64,000 bases of DNA. Source: Lachnospiraceae bacterium. GTDB taxonomy: Bacteria; Bacillota; Clostridia; Lachnospirales; Lachnospiraceae. This document shows positions 1 through 7,517 of the stretch, piece by piece. A model generated the notes under the pieces. That model made no database searches. It worked only from the letters and a program-made list of their open reading frames with translations, and was not told the origin of the DNA. The position numbers were made by a program, and so were the translations under genes. Within the stretch, counting starts at the first letter, position 1; the number at the start of each line of letters is the position of its first letter. The DNA lies in assembly GCA_902363135.1 (NCBI GenBank), contig CABIZF010000015.1:10172-74171 (forward strand). Reading direction: 5' to 3'.

Positions 1-252
1 TGCTTCCTGCCGTATGGCAGGCTCTCATATGCGTAACGTGCATCAGCGTCCGCTCCTACTTGCCGATCTGCCGTTCAAAGTGGAAACTCCGGTGTGAAAT
101 TCGCTTCGCGTCTGTACCTCAGGAGCTCCCAGCCGATGACTCCTGATCTCTGTCGGAAAAACGCGGCACTACTTTGCACCATCTGCGTCTTTTTTCTTTT
201 CTGTGAGGATCCTCTTTTTGGATCCGCTGTGTTCCATTTTACCACAGGATTT
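1..252. other. Intergenic left edge, no gene seen
   Basis: No convincing coding frame is visible. It holds a short perfect hairpin at 6-21 (6-bp stem CCTGCC/GGCAGG, 4-nt loop) and a self-complementary GGATCC pair around 207-226. Neither is followed by a T tract in the direction of the neighbouring gene, so I do not call a terminator. Confidence 0.4.
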
Positions 253-1101
253 TCATCTGTCAAGGGTAAACAGCTCCGGTGCACTCAGATATTGGTTGAT
301 TTCTGCCCCGATAAACAGCAGGTACATACAAAAATACAACCACAGCATCACAACCACAAGCGTCGTAAGACTTCCGTAAAGCACCGACATATTGCTGGCA
401 TATTCCAGATAAATGGAAAATACATAGGAAAATACCGCCCATGCGACCGAGGTAAAGACCGCACCCGGCAGCTGGCGGATAAACGCCATCTTCCGGTTTG
501 GGAGATACGTATATAGTACAGCAAAAAGCAATGCCAGTATAACAAGTGCCAGCCCGGTAGGAAGCACGACCATCGAATCCTGATACTTCATCAGAAATGG
601 GAATTTCTCCAGCAGATAGTTCTCAATGCCATAGCCAAACACAAGAATACCAAGGCTCACGACAAGTGCCAGGATCATTACGACTGTATAACAGGCACAG
701 CGGAAACGTGTCACAAAGTAATTTCTCGTCTCCTCCACCTGATAAATGGAATTCAACCCGTCGGACAGCCCGAGCATACCCTTTCCTGCGGTCCATAGCG
801 CAACAAGCACAGTCCACGGCACGAGTGAAGTTGACTGCCGGTAAATGCTATTCACCATCGGCTGCACGAGCGGCGTGATCTCAAACGGTGTCAGCCCTTC
901 AAAGGTCAGCACGATCTCATCAGCCGTCAGCGGTGTATAACGCAACAGTGCAAGAAGCAGCATCACGATCGGAAATACACTCATTATGATAAAAAATCCG
1001 GCCTCCGCCGAATGTGCCCGTACCCGGTCTTTCCCTGTTTTATAACTGAACCGATACAGCCAGCCCACAATTTTAAAAATCTTCTGCATGCAACAACTCA
1101 C
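253..1101 (-). CDS. YihY/virulence factor BrkB family membrane protein
   Basis: A polytopic inner-membrane protein of about 280 residues, the usual size of the YihY/BrkB (UPF0761) family. An N-terminal amphipathic stretch with the AEAGFFIIMSVFPIVMLLLAL segment (about residues 32-55) is followed by about five more hydrophobic segments. The family was once called ribonuclease BN; that activity is no longer accepted, and the role is unknown. The longest frame begins with GTG at 1101; an ATG four codons later (1089) is equally possible. Either way the start lies inside the end of the upstream SpoIID-domain gene, so the two are probably cotranscribed and translationally coupled. Confidence 0.85.
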   Translation of the reverse strand: MSCCMQKIFKIVGWLYRFSYKTGKDRVRAHSAEAGFFIIMSVFPIVMLLLALLRYTPLTADEIVLTFEGLTPFEITPLVQPMVNSIYRQSTSLVPWTVLVALWTAGKGMLGLSDGLNSIYQVEETRNYFVTRFRCACYTVVMILALVVSLGILVFGYGIENYLLEKFPFLMKYQDSMVVLPTGLALVILALLFAVLYTYLPNRKMAFIRQLPGAVFTSVAWAVFSYVFSIYLEYASNMSVLYGSLTTLVVVMLWLYFCMYLLFIGAEINQYLSAPELFTLDR

Positions 1102-2515
1102 TTTCCCCGTAGTAATCCTTCAAAATGTCACGATAGCTCTCCCCGGATGCTGCCAATGCAGCCGCTCCGCACTGACTCATCCCCTTTCCGTGTCCATAGC
1201 CCCCGCCATGGAAGAGGAAATCATCCCCGGATGCCTCTACCCAGAACCACGCGCTCGGCAGTATTCCCTGAAGTGCGATCTGCCTGCCATCGTGCAAAAC
1301 CACACCGTCCGCTCCCGGTGCAAGCATCCGTCGGATCTCATACTCCCCTGTGATGCATAGCTCCCTGCCATCACCCGACAGACACAGCTCCTGTACCTGA
1401 CCATCAGCCGCGCGTGTCCGTACCGCGACGGTATCCAGCACATTTCCGGAAAACTCCCCTGTCTTTTGCGCCTGTAAAAGCAGCTCTTCTTTCGTAATCC
1501 GCGCACTCCAGCGTACCCATGGCGAACCATATTCCAGATCCTTCTCCGGCTCCTGTGCCAGGAATTCCCGAAATGCCTGCTCCTTCGATAAATTCTCTCT
1601 GCCATTTATACCACAGGACGTCGAATAATACAATACCTCATTGCATGCGAGCATCTCTCCTCGGGTCGCTTCCACTGCACCGACAGAGACTGCATCCGCC
1701 GGATAATTATTATACACCTGATAGGAGGTACTGTCATCCAGATCATAGACGGCATCCGTTTTCCGCGCAGACCGCATACAGTGATACGCATACGTACGTG
1801 CGCATACAGCCTGTGCCAGCTGTGCCTGCAGCGGATAATCTGACGGCATCTCACTGGCTACCACGGCCGGAAGGTACTGCTCCAGCGGCAATTCGTTTAC
1901 GAGCAGGATTCCGTCTTCCTCCCCATATAAAAAAAGTCGCCCCTTGTATTGCGGCGGATTTGCCGCCCGAATCAGCTTTGGCATCGTCAGGATGCCGTTT
2001 TTTTCCTGTGTGGAAATGCAGAGGCACTCACCGGCAGAAAGTTCGGATGCGGTAAATTCCAGTTGAAAGCTGTCACTGTTTGAACTTTTTATCACCTTCG
2101 TTTGCCATTTTGTTGCTTCGTCGTTCTTCTGTGTTTCGCTTTCAGAAGCTTCCAAATCTTCGCTTATAGAGTAATCCATATTTTGCACTGCTTCGACAAG
2201 AAGCGGCTGCTCAGAAGTCACAAATATGCTCTGATGATACGGTTCCTGATACGAATTTCCCAGAATCCTTACGCGGATAGACTTACCGGCATTTTGATTT
2301 GCGTCTGCTTTTTCCAACCCATTCTTTCCCTTTATACCAATTTTATCCAAATCTCGTGTCTCTACATTTTCCTTCCGTGTCCCTTCCGCCACTTCCTCTT
2401 TCCTGTTTCCATAACTCAAATACTGCACCAGCAGCCAGATAATGAGCATGCTCACTCCGAGCGCGCCCACCGCCGCCAGCCCCACCAGACACCGTTTTCC
2501 CCATATTTGCCACAT
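1073..2515 (-). CDS. SpoIID/LytB domain-containing protein
   Basis: 480 residues with one N-terminal membrane anchor (about residues 10-32), a charged linker, and a C-terminal SpoIID/LytB domain (about 190-470). The domain is marked by NELPLEQYLPAVVASEMP, the AQAVCARTYAYH segment and the late GYGHGKGMSQCGAAALA motif. SpoIID proteins are lytic transglycosylases acting on denuded glycan strands during engulfment; LytB-type members modify amidase activity. The protein is longer than B. subtilis SpoIID because of an extra insert of about 100 residues (about 75-170), so it may be a paralogue rather than SpoIID itself. Start chosen at ATG 2515, preceded by AGGGAG. It overlaps the downstream BrkB-family gene. 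Confidence 0.85.
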   Translation of the reverse strand: MWQIWGKRCLVGLAAVGALGVSMLIIWLLVQYLSYGNRKEEVAEGTRKENVETRDLDKIGIKGKNGLEKADANQNAGKSIRVRILGNSYQEPYHQSIFVTSEQPLLVEAVQNMDYSISEDLEASESETQKNDEATKWQTKVIKSSNSDSFQLEFTASELSAGECLCISTQEKNGILTMPKLIRAANPPQYKGRLFLYGEEDGILLVNELPLEQYLPAVVASEMPSDYPLQAQLAQAVCARTYAYHCMRSARKTDAVYDLDDSTSYQVYNNYPADAVSVGAVEATRGEMLACNEVLYYSTSCGINGRENLSKEQAFREFLAQEPEKDLEYGSPWVRWSARITKEELLLQAQKTGEFSGNVLDTVAVRTRAADGQVQELCLSGDGRELCITGEYEIRRMLAPGADGVVLHDGRQIALQGILPSAWFWVEASGDDFLFHGGGYGHGKGMSQCGAAALAASGESYRDILKDYYGESELLHAEDF

Positions 2516-2868
2516 TTACTCCCTTTCTTTTCCCCGATCAATTCACATTTGTTTTCTCTGCAGATTTTTATATTTCAGCTACTTATATAATATATTTCCC
2601 TGTTTCGAAAAACATCCCTTTATGATATGATGATACAAGGGTCAAAAGTTCAAAAAGCCGTTCATGCTTGCATGATAAGGCTTTTGACCTTGGGACCCGC
2701 CAAACATGAGAAAGTAGCGATTTACGTAGTAAATCAGCGGATTTCGAATGTTTGCAGAATTGCGGGAGCTGCTTTGCAGCGGAGCAATTCGCAGGCATCA
2801 GGATTGCGGGAAGCAATCCGTGTATCATAGAATTATACATAAACAGCTATATAATAAGGAGTACTATC
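2516..2868. other. Intergenic region dominated by a C-family repeat
   Basis: This 353-bp gap lies between divergently transcribed genes. Positions 2631-2827 are filled by a repeat with inverted ends (listed separately). The rest holds the ribosome binding sites of both flanking genes and AT-rich DNA where their promoters must lie, but I see no confident -35/-10 pair. Confidence 0.5.
2631..2827 (+). repeat. C-family repeat, copy 1 (MITE-like)
   Basis: A 197-bp element with inverted ends TGATACAAGG ... CCGTGTATCA (9 of 10 bases complementary). It contains an internal hairpin (GGTCAAAAG-type arm near the left end pairing with GGCTTTTGACC) and a second segment with GAGCTGCTTTGCAGC. The same termini occur at 44698-44861 in inverted orientation, and fragments occur at 9881-9907, 20871-20928 and 47736-47774. 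It encodes no protein, so it is best described as a non-autonomous, MITE-like element. Confidence 0.65.
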
Positions 2869-3768
2869 ATGAAAAACGTGCTTGTAATCGGTTCCACCGT
2901 CGTCGATGTTATCATTCAGATCGATCATCTGCCCTCCGCGCAGGAGGATGTCCATGTGCAGCACCAGCATATGTCGCTCGGCGGCTGTGCCTATAATGTC
3001 TCTGACATGATCCGTCATTTCGGTGTTCCTTACACCCTCTTTTCACCGGTCGGTACCGGTGCTTACGGAGACTTTGTCCGCACACAGCTCACCAGGCGAG
3101 GTGTTGCCACTCCGATTCCTGCTCCCGCACAGGAAAATGGTTGCTGCTACTGTTTTATCGAGGCGGATGGTGAGCGCACCTTTCTCTCTTATCATGGCGC
3201 GGAGTATCGGTTTGAGCGGGAATGGTTTCAGATCCCGGACGCCACGGACATTGACGCTGTCTATATCTGTGGCCTTGAGATCGAAGAACCGACCGGTGTA
3301 CACATCGTTGAATACCTTGAAGCGCATCCGGAATTCCGAATCTACTTTGGTCCCGGCCCGCGCATTTCCAAAATTGATCCGAAGCTGATGTCACGCATCT
3401 ATGCGCTGCATCCGGTGATGCATCTCAACGAGAATGAAGCGCTTTCTTTCACAAAAGAAGACGGCATTGACGCTGCCGCCAATGCCGTCTTCTCCCGTAC
3501 CCAAAACGATGTCATCATCACCCTCGGTGCAAAGGGTGCATACTATCGCACTGCCTCTTCCTCCGGCTATGTACCGGGGATCGCCGCCACACAGATCGAC
3601 ACGATCGGCGCAGGGGACTCCCACATCGGTGCAGTGATTGCCTGTGAGCAGCTTGGCAAATCACTTCCGGAATCGATCCGCATTGCCAACCACATTGCGG
3701 CAAAGGTCGTAGAAACCTCCGGAGCCCTCTTGAGCGAGGAGGCATTTCAGAGCGTTGACTTCGACTGA
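2869..3768 (+). CDS. PfkB family carbohydrate/nucleoside kinase
   Basis: A 299-residue ribokinase-fold kinase. It has the N-terminal MSLGGCAYNVSDM substrate/lid region (about residues 33-45) and the C-terminal signature DTIGAGDSHIGA (about 243-254), in which the Asp of GAGD is the catalytic base. The family phosphorylates sugars or nucleosides with ATP; the substrate cannot be read from sequence. Its neighbour is a BMP-type nucleoside importer, which makes a nucleoside or ribose substrate attractive but unproven, as the two are on opposite strands. The frame is open further upstream, but I place the start at ATG 2869 because AAGGAG stands at the right distance. Its 3' end overlaps the convergent permease gene by 22 bp. 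Confidence 0.85.
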   Translation: MKNVLVIGSTVVDVIIQIDHLPSAQEDVHVQHQHMSLGGCAYNVSDMIRHFGVPYTLFSPVGTGAYGDFVRTQLTRRGVATPIPAPAQENGCCYCFIEADGERTFLSYHGAEYRFEREWFQIPDATDIDAVYICGLEIEEPTGVHIVEYLEAHPEFRIYFGPGPRISKIDPKLMSRIYALHPVMHLNENEALSFTKEDGIDAAANAVFSRTQNDVIITLGAKGAYYRTASSSGYVPGIAATQIDTIGAGDSHIGAVIACEQLGKSLPESIRIANHIAAKVVETSGALLSEEAFQSVDFD

Positions 3769-4475
3769 AGCCGGTTTTTCCGCTTCATTGTCACATAGCT
3801 GTACACTGCAAGCCCGATCAGCGTCGTCAAATATGGCACCATCTGAATCAGCTCCGTCGGTATCGTCGTCAGCTGCATGAGATTACCGAGCGCCTGCGCG
3901 ATACCAAAAAGCATCGTCACGAGAAATCCTCCCACCGGCGTATCTGCCCCCATTGAGCTGGCGGCCAGTGCAATAAAGCCCTTACCGGCTGACATGTCCT
4001 TTGTAAACATATTCATGTATCCGCCCGAGAGGAAGTATCCGCCCATGCTGCAAAGCACACCGCTTAAGATAAGTGCTATGTACTGAATCTTTTTTGAGCT
4101 GATACCAACAGATTCCGCCGCATTCTTATTCTCACCCACCGCACGGATTTTCAGCCCCATCGGTGTCTTATAGAAAAAAATATGGCACACCACAACCGCA
4201 AGCAGCGCCAGCCAGGTCAGCAAATTCTGACCGGATAAAATTTTCCCGAGAAACGGAATCTGGGATACAAACGGAATCCGTATCACCGGTGCAGATACGC
4301 TTGAAATCGACGTAGATGCACCGCGATCCCCCGAAACAGCCAGAAGAAGCAGCACAGTCCCTCCCGTCGCGATCAGATTCAGCGCAATCGCCGCAAGAAT
4401 CTCATCCGTCTTCAGCTGCAGAATGAAGAAAGCCAGCACGAGTCCGATGCATCCGCCGATCGCCATCGTAATCAA
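3747..4475 (-). CDS. BMP/Nup-type ABC transporter permease, C-terminal part (frameshifted)
   Basis: The C-terminal 242 residues of a NupQ/YufQ-like membrane subunit of a nucleoside ABC importer. It has about six hydrophobic segments and the family sequence MGLKIRAVGENKNAAESVGIS, the cytoplasmic coupling helix contacting the ATPase. The N-terminal part is encoded in a different frame at 4484-4675; a -1 shift at a run of six T (sense strand) just before a TAG would join them into one protein of about 305 residues, the normal family length. As read, translation could only start at a non-ATG codon with no ribosome binding site. It is probably a broken gene, or a one-base difference in a homopolymer. 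Confidence 0.75.
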   Translation of the reverse strand: MITMAIGGCIGLVLAFFILQLKTDEILAAIALNLIATGGTVLLLLAVSGDRGASTSISSVSAPVIRIPFVSQIPFLGKILSGQNLLTWLALLAVVVCHIFFYKTPMGLKIRAVGENKNAAESVGISSKKIQYIALILSGVLCSMGGYFLSGGYMNMFTKDMSAGKGFIALAASSMGADTPVGGFLVTMLFGIAQALGNLMQLTTIPTELIQMVPYLTTLIGLAVYSYVTMKRKNRLQSKSTL

Positions 4476-4483
4476 CAGTCCAC

Positions 4484-4675
4484 CTAAAAAACTCTATGTG
4501 TCAGTGAGCTGAAAATGACGCCAAACAAAGAGGCAAACAGCAACATTCCTTCCAGCGCCATGTTGGTGATGCCGGACTTTGCTGCAATCCCGGATGCGAG
4601 CGTTGCAAACAGAATCGGGGTGGAGGCCCGCAGAATTGCGTTCAGAAAATCCGGAGACAGAATATTTTTCAACAT
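4484..4675 (-). pseudogene. BMP/Nup-type ABC transporter permease, N-terminal part (frameshifted)
   Basis: 63 codons encoding the first two hydrophobic segments of the NupQ-like permease (ASGIAAKSGITNMALEGMLL is the conserved N-terminal family motif). It ends at a premature TAG directly after six T. The matching C-terminal part continues in the -1 frame at 3747-4475. It begins one base downstream of the stop of the first permease gene, so it belongs to the same operon. Confidence 0.75.
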
Positions 4676-4676
4676 A

Positions 4677-5756
4677 CTATTTCCCCTCCTCTTCTTTCAG
4701 GGCGGCAATCGCTTCTTTTGCAATCATCCGATGCCTGTATCCGCTCAGAAACTGCTCCGCTACGACGAGCAGGATGATAATTCCCTGTGTGATCTGCACG
4801 ATCTCAAGCGTGACATCTGTATACCGCGACATGATTGACGCACCGGTACGCAAATACGCCAGAAACAGTGCAGCCAGTGGTGTATAGAGTGGGTTATTCT
4901 TTGCCAGTGTGCAGATAATGATTGCATCCCAGCCATAGCCAAGCAGCGAAGTCCACGAAAACCGTGAATAAATCGGACTGAGCAGCTCCACGCCGCCACC
5001 CACACCGGCGATAAATCCGCCAAGCAGCTGCGATACGAGCACGACCTTTACAATGCTCACACCGGAATAGCGCGCAAACAGCTCATTCTGTCCGGTCAGA
5101 CGAAGCTCATATCCGGTACGGGAACGATACAGGAAAAAGTAGCCGAGCACAGCTGCCGCCAGCGCAATGATCAGTCCTGCATGGATTCGCGTCTTCTCGA
5201 TCATTGCCGGAAGCTTCAGTTCCTCCGGTATCAGATACGATCCGGAACCAATGCTCGGATCACAGATAAAATGCATGAGAATAAATGTTGCAAACCACTG
5301 TGCGAGATAATTGAGCATCAGCGAGGATACAAGCACAGAAGAATTTGTCTTGATCTTCAGAACCGCCGGAACCGCCGTGAATATCGCACCCGCCAGCCCG
5401 GAGAGCAGGATCGCCACTGCCTGGCTAAGTCCTGCGGAAAGTCCCAGCTCCAGTGCAACAACCGCAGATACCAGGCCTCCGATGTGAAATGCACCCTCAC
5501 CTGCCAGATTGATCTGGTTGGCAGAAAACATGATGCAGACACCGGTTCCCGTAAAGATCAGCGGGATCATCGCTTCGATCACATTTGCAAAATTTCTCCT
5601 GCTCTTAAACGGTCCCGTAATCAGTGTATAAATCGCAGTCAGCGGCTGGCTGCTCACAAGAAAAATAATGCCAAACGACACCAGAAGCGCAATCGCAATC
5701 GCAAATAGCATTCGAAATAGCTCAAATCGTTTTACGCTGCTGCTCATGCTACTCAA
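4677..5756 (-). CDS. BMP/Nup-type ABC transporter permease (NupP-like)
   Basis: 359 residues with about nine or ten membrane segments, the larger membrane subunit of a nucleoside ABC importer of the BmpA-NupOPQ type. Recognisable family features are GTGVCIMFSANQINLAGEGAF (here about residues 70-90, the membrane motif shared with BPD_transp_2 permeases) and the coupling-helix segment GYELRLTGQNELFARYSG (about 218-235). Its ATG overlaps the end of the upstream ATPase gene by 8 bp, and its stop lies 1 bp before the next permease start, a tight operon. It works with the ATPase at 5749-7293 and the lipoprotein at 7518-9665. Confidence 0.88.
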   Translation of the reverse strand: MSSMSSSVKRFELFRMLFAIAIALLVSFGIIFLVSSQPLTAIYTLITGPFKSRRNFANVIEAMIPLIFTGTGVCIMFSANQINLAGEGAFHIGGLVSAVVALELGLSAGLSQAVAILLSGLAGAIFTAVPAVLKIKTNSSVLVSSLMLNYLAQWFATFILMHFICDPSIGSGSYLIPEELKLPAMIEKTRIHAGLIIALAAAVLGYFFLYRSRTGYELRLTGQNELFARYSGVSIVKVVLVSQLLGGFIAGVGGGVELLSPIYSRFSWTSLLGYGWDAIIICTLAKNNPLYTPLAALFLAYLRTGASIMSRYTDVTLEIVQITQGIIILLVVAEQFLSGYRHRMIAKEAIAALKEEEGK

Positions 5757-7293
5757 CCCCCTTTTTTAAATCGTTTTTCAGACCGAGCATATACTGTCCG
5801 AGTTCTTCCTCCGTCACCTGGTCCACCTGCTGAAACAGCCCTGAGAAATTTCCTTTATACATGACTGCCAGCCGGTCGCTTAAGGAAAATATCTCGTTCA
5901 GATCTGCAGAGATTAAGATAATCGCACATCCATTATCCCGGAATTCCAGCAGTTTTTTCCGGATAAACTCCGTCGCCCCGACATCAATACCACGCGTCGG
6001 CTGATTCGCTATGATGACATCCGGTCCGGTTGAAAACTCCCGCGCCACAATGACCTTCTGAATATTTCCGCCCGAGAGCATGCCGACCTCCTGCTTCTGA
6101 GACTTACAGTTGACCAGATACTCTTTGATCAGCTCCTGTGCCCGCGCCTGAATCGCCTTCGTTTTCAGCAAAAATTTTCCGGAAAAACGCGGATCCGTAT
6201 ATTGATTGGCAAACATATTTTCCTGAATATTCAAATGTGCCGCACAGCCGGACGCCATCCGATCCTCCGGGATATGTGCAAGCTTCTTTTCCCGGATACT
6301 GCGAATACTCTCTTTACGGATATCTTCTCCCTTTAGCAGAATCGTACCCGTATATCGGCCGGAAAGCCCGGTCAGTACATCGACCAGCTCTGTCTGTCCA
6401 TTTCCTTCGACACCTGCGATCCCGAGAATCTCTCCACCGCGCACCTCAAAGGAAAGGTTTTGCACCTTCTGTACTCCCTGCGCATTATAGGCAACCAGAT
6501 CCTTCACCTCCAGCATTGTCTTCTGCAGCCTGGGCGGATCCTTTTCAAATGTCAGCACGACCTCACGGCCGACCATCAATCTGGACATGTCGTTCGTACT
6601 GATCTCGCCGACCTCATAGGTACCCATGCTCTTTCCGTTGCGCATGATTGTCGCACGGTCACAGATGCGCTTGATCTCATCCAGCTTATGAGAAATAAAG
6701 ATGACCGTCCGCCCATCGTCCCGCAGCTTCTCAAGCTGAATGAACAGCTCTTCTGTCTCCTGCGGCGTGAGCACTGCCGTCGGTTCATCCAAAATCAGAA
6801 TATCTGCGCCTCGATACAGCGCCTTTAAAATTTCGACCTTCTGTTTGATGCCGACCGGGATTTCCTCAACCCTGGCTGTCACATCAATCGCAAAATTGTA
6901 TTTCTCTGCTATCTCCTTTGCAGCCTTCTCTGCCTGCTTCATGTCAATAAACAGCTTCTGTTTACGCGGTTCCACCCCCAGAATGATATTTTCTGCCACC
7001 GTCAATGACGGTACAAGCATAAAATGCTGGTGCACCATGCCGATTCCTTTTTCGATGGCATCCTGTGGCGACCGGATTACTGTCTCTTTCCCATTCAGCA
7101 AAATTTTTCCCTGATCCGGTGTCTCAATCCCAAACAGTACTTTCATCAGAGTACTTTTTCCCGCGCCGTTCTCTCCCAGCAGCGCATGGATCTCTCCCTT
7201 TTTTAATTCGAGACTGACATCTTCATTTGCAACAACACCATTGGAATAAATTTTCATGATGTGCTGCATTTCCAGAACCGTCTGTTTCTCCAC
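5749..7293 (-). CDS. BMP/Nup-type ABC transporter ATP-binding protein (NupO-like)
   Basis: 514 residues with two fused nucleotide-binding domains, as usual in sugar/nucleoside (CUT2-like) importers. The first has Walker A GENGAGKST (about residues 40-48) and Walker B ILILDEPTAVLTPQE (about 164-178). The second has a degenerate Walker A (GVEGNGQTE, about 294) and a canonical signature LSGGNIQKV (about 408). A degenerate second P-loop is normal in this family. The longest frame starts with GTG at 7293 behind AGGTGAGG; an ATG eight codons later is an alternative. The gene follows the BMP lipoprotein gene, but a strong terminator at 7423-7460 lies between them. Confidence 0.9.
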   Translation of the reverse strand: MEKQTVLEMQHIMKIYSNGVVANEDVSLELKKGEIHALLGENGAGKSTLMKVLFGIETPDQGKILLNGKETVIRSPQDAIEKGIGMVHQHFMLVPSLTVAENIILGVEPRKQKLFIDMKQAEKAAKEIAEKYNFAIDVTARVEEIPVGIKQKVEILKALYRGADILILDEPTAVLTPQETEELFIQLEKLRDDGRTVIFISHKLDEIKRICDRATIMRNGKSMGTYEVGEISTNDMSRLMVGREVVLTFEKDPPRLQKTMLEVKDLVAYNAQGVQKVQNLSFEVRGGEILGIAGVEGNGQTELVDVLTGLSGRYTGTILLKGEDIRKESIRSIREKKLAHIPEDRMASGCAAHLNIQENMFANQYTDPRFSGKFLLKTKAIQARAQELIKEYLVNCKSQKQEVGMLSGGNIQKVIVAREFSTGPDVIIANQPTRGIDVGATEFIRKKLLEFRDNGCAIILISADLNEIFSLSDRLAVMYKGNFSGLFQQVDQVTEEELGQYMLGLKNDLKKGVE

Positions 7294-7334
7294 CCTGCCT
7301 CACCTGCTTTCCCTCTTGCCTGATTCGTGTGAAC

Positions 7335-7426
7335 GCGGATATTCCCAATCCGCTTCGCTACTTGCCCTACCCACTACTTATTGCTTCACGCAATTGAAGC
7401 AGGGGACTTGCTTGATTCGGTTAAAA
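7335..7426 (+). repeat. B-family structured repeat, copy 2 (shortened)
   Basis: It begins with the common left block (CGGATATTC...CAATCCGCTTCGCTACTTGC) and ends with the B-type right block (TTGAAGCAGGGGACTTGCTT followed by GATTCGGTTAAAA). The central hairpin present in copy B1 (13421-13579) is missing. Read on the plus strand like all other A/B copies. Confidence 0.65.
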
Positions 7427-7460
7427 AGGGCCGCTGTGTATCTCCATACAACAGCGGCCC
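7423..7460 (-). terminator. Intrinsic terminator after the BMP lipoprotein gene
   Basis: On the minus strand GGGCCGCTGT pairs with ACAGCGGCCC around a 13-nt loop and is followed by five T. It stands about 55 bp after the lipoprotein stop codon and before the ATPase gene, so it should lower expression of the membrane and ATPase subunits relative to the binding protein, a common arrangement. Confidence 0.75.
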
Positions 7461-7517
7461 TGACGGTGGAAACATTCATCTGTGTCAAACCTGCTTCCGC
7501 CTTACTGCCGATTTCTT

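Noticed and set aside
94..516. Plus-strand frame of 140 codons at the left edge
   Set aside because: Mostly antisense to the BrkB-family gene, with no ribosome binding site and no family resemblance.
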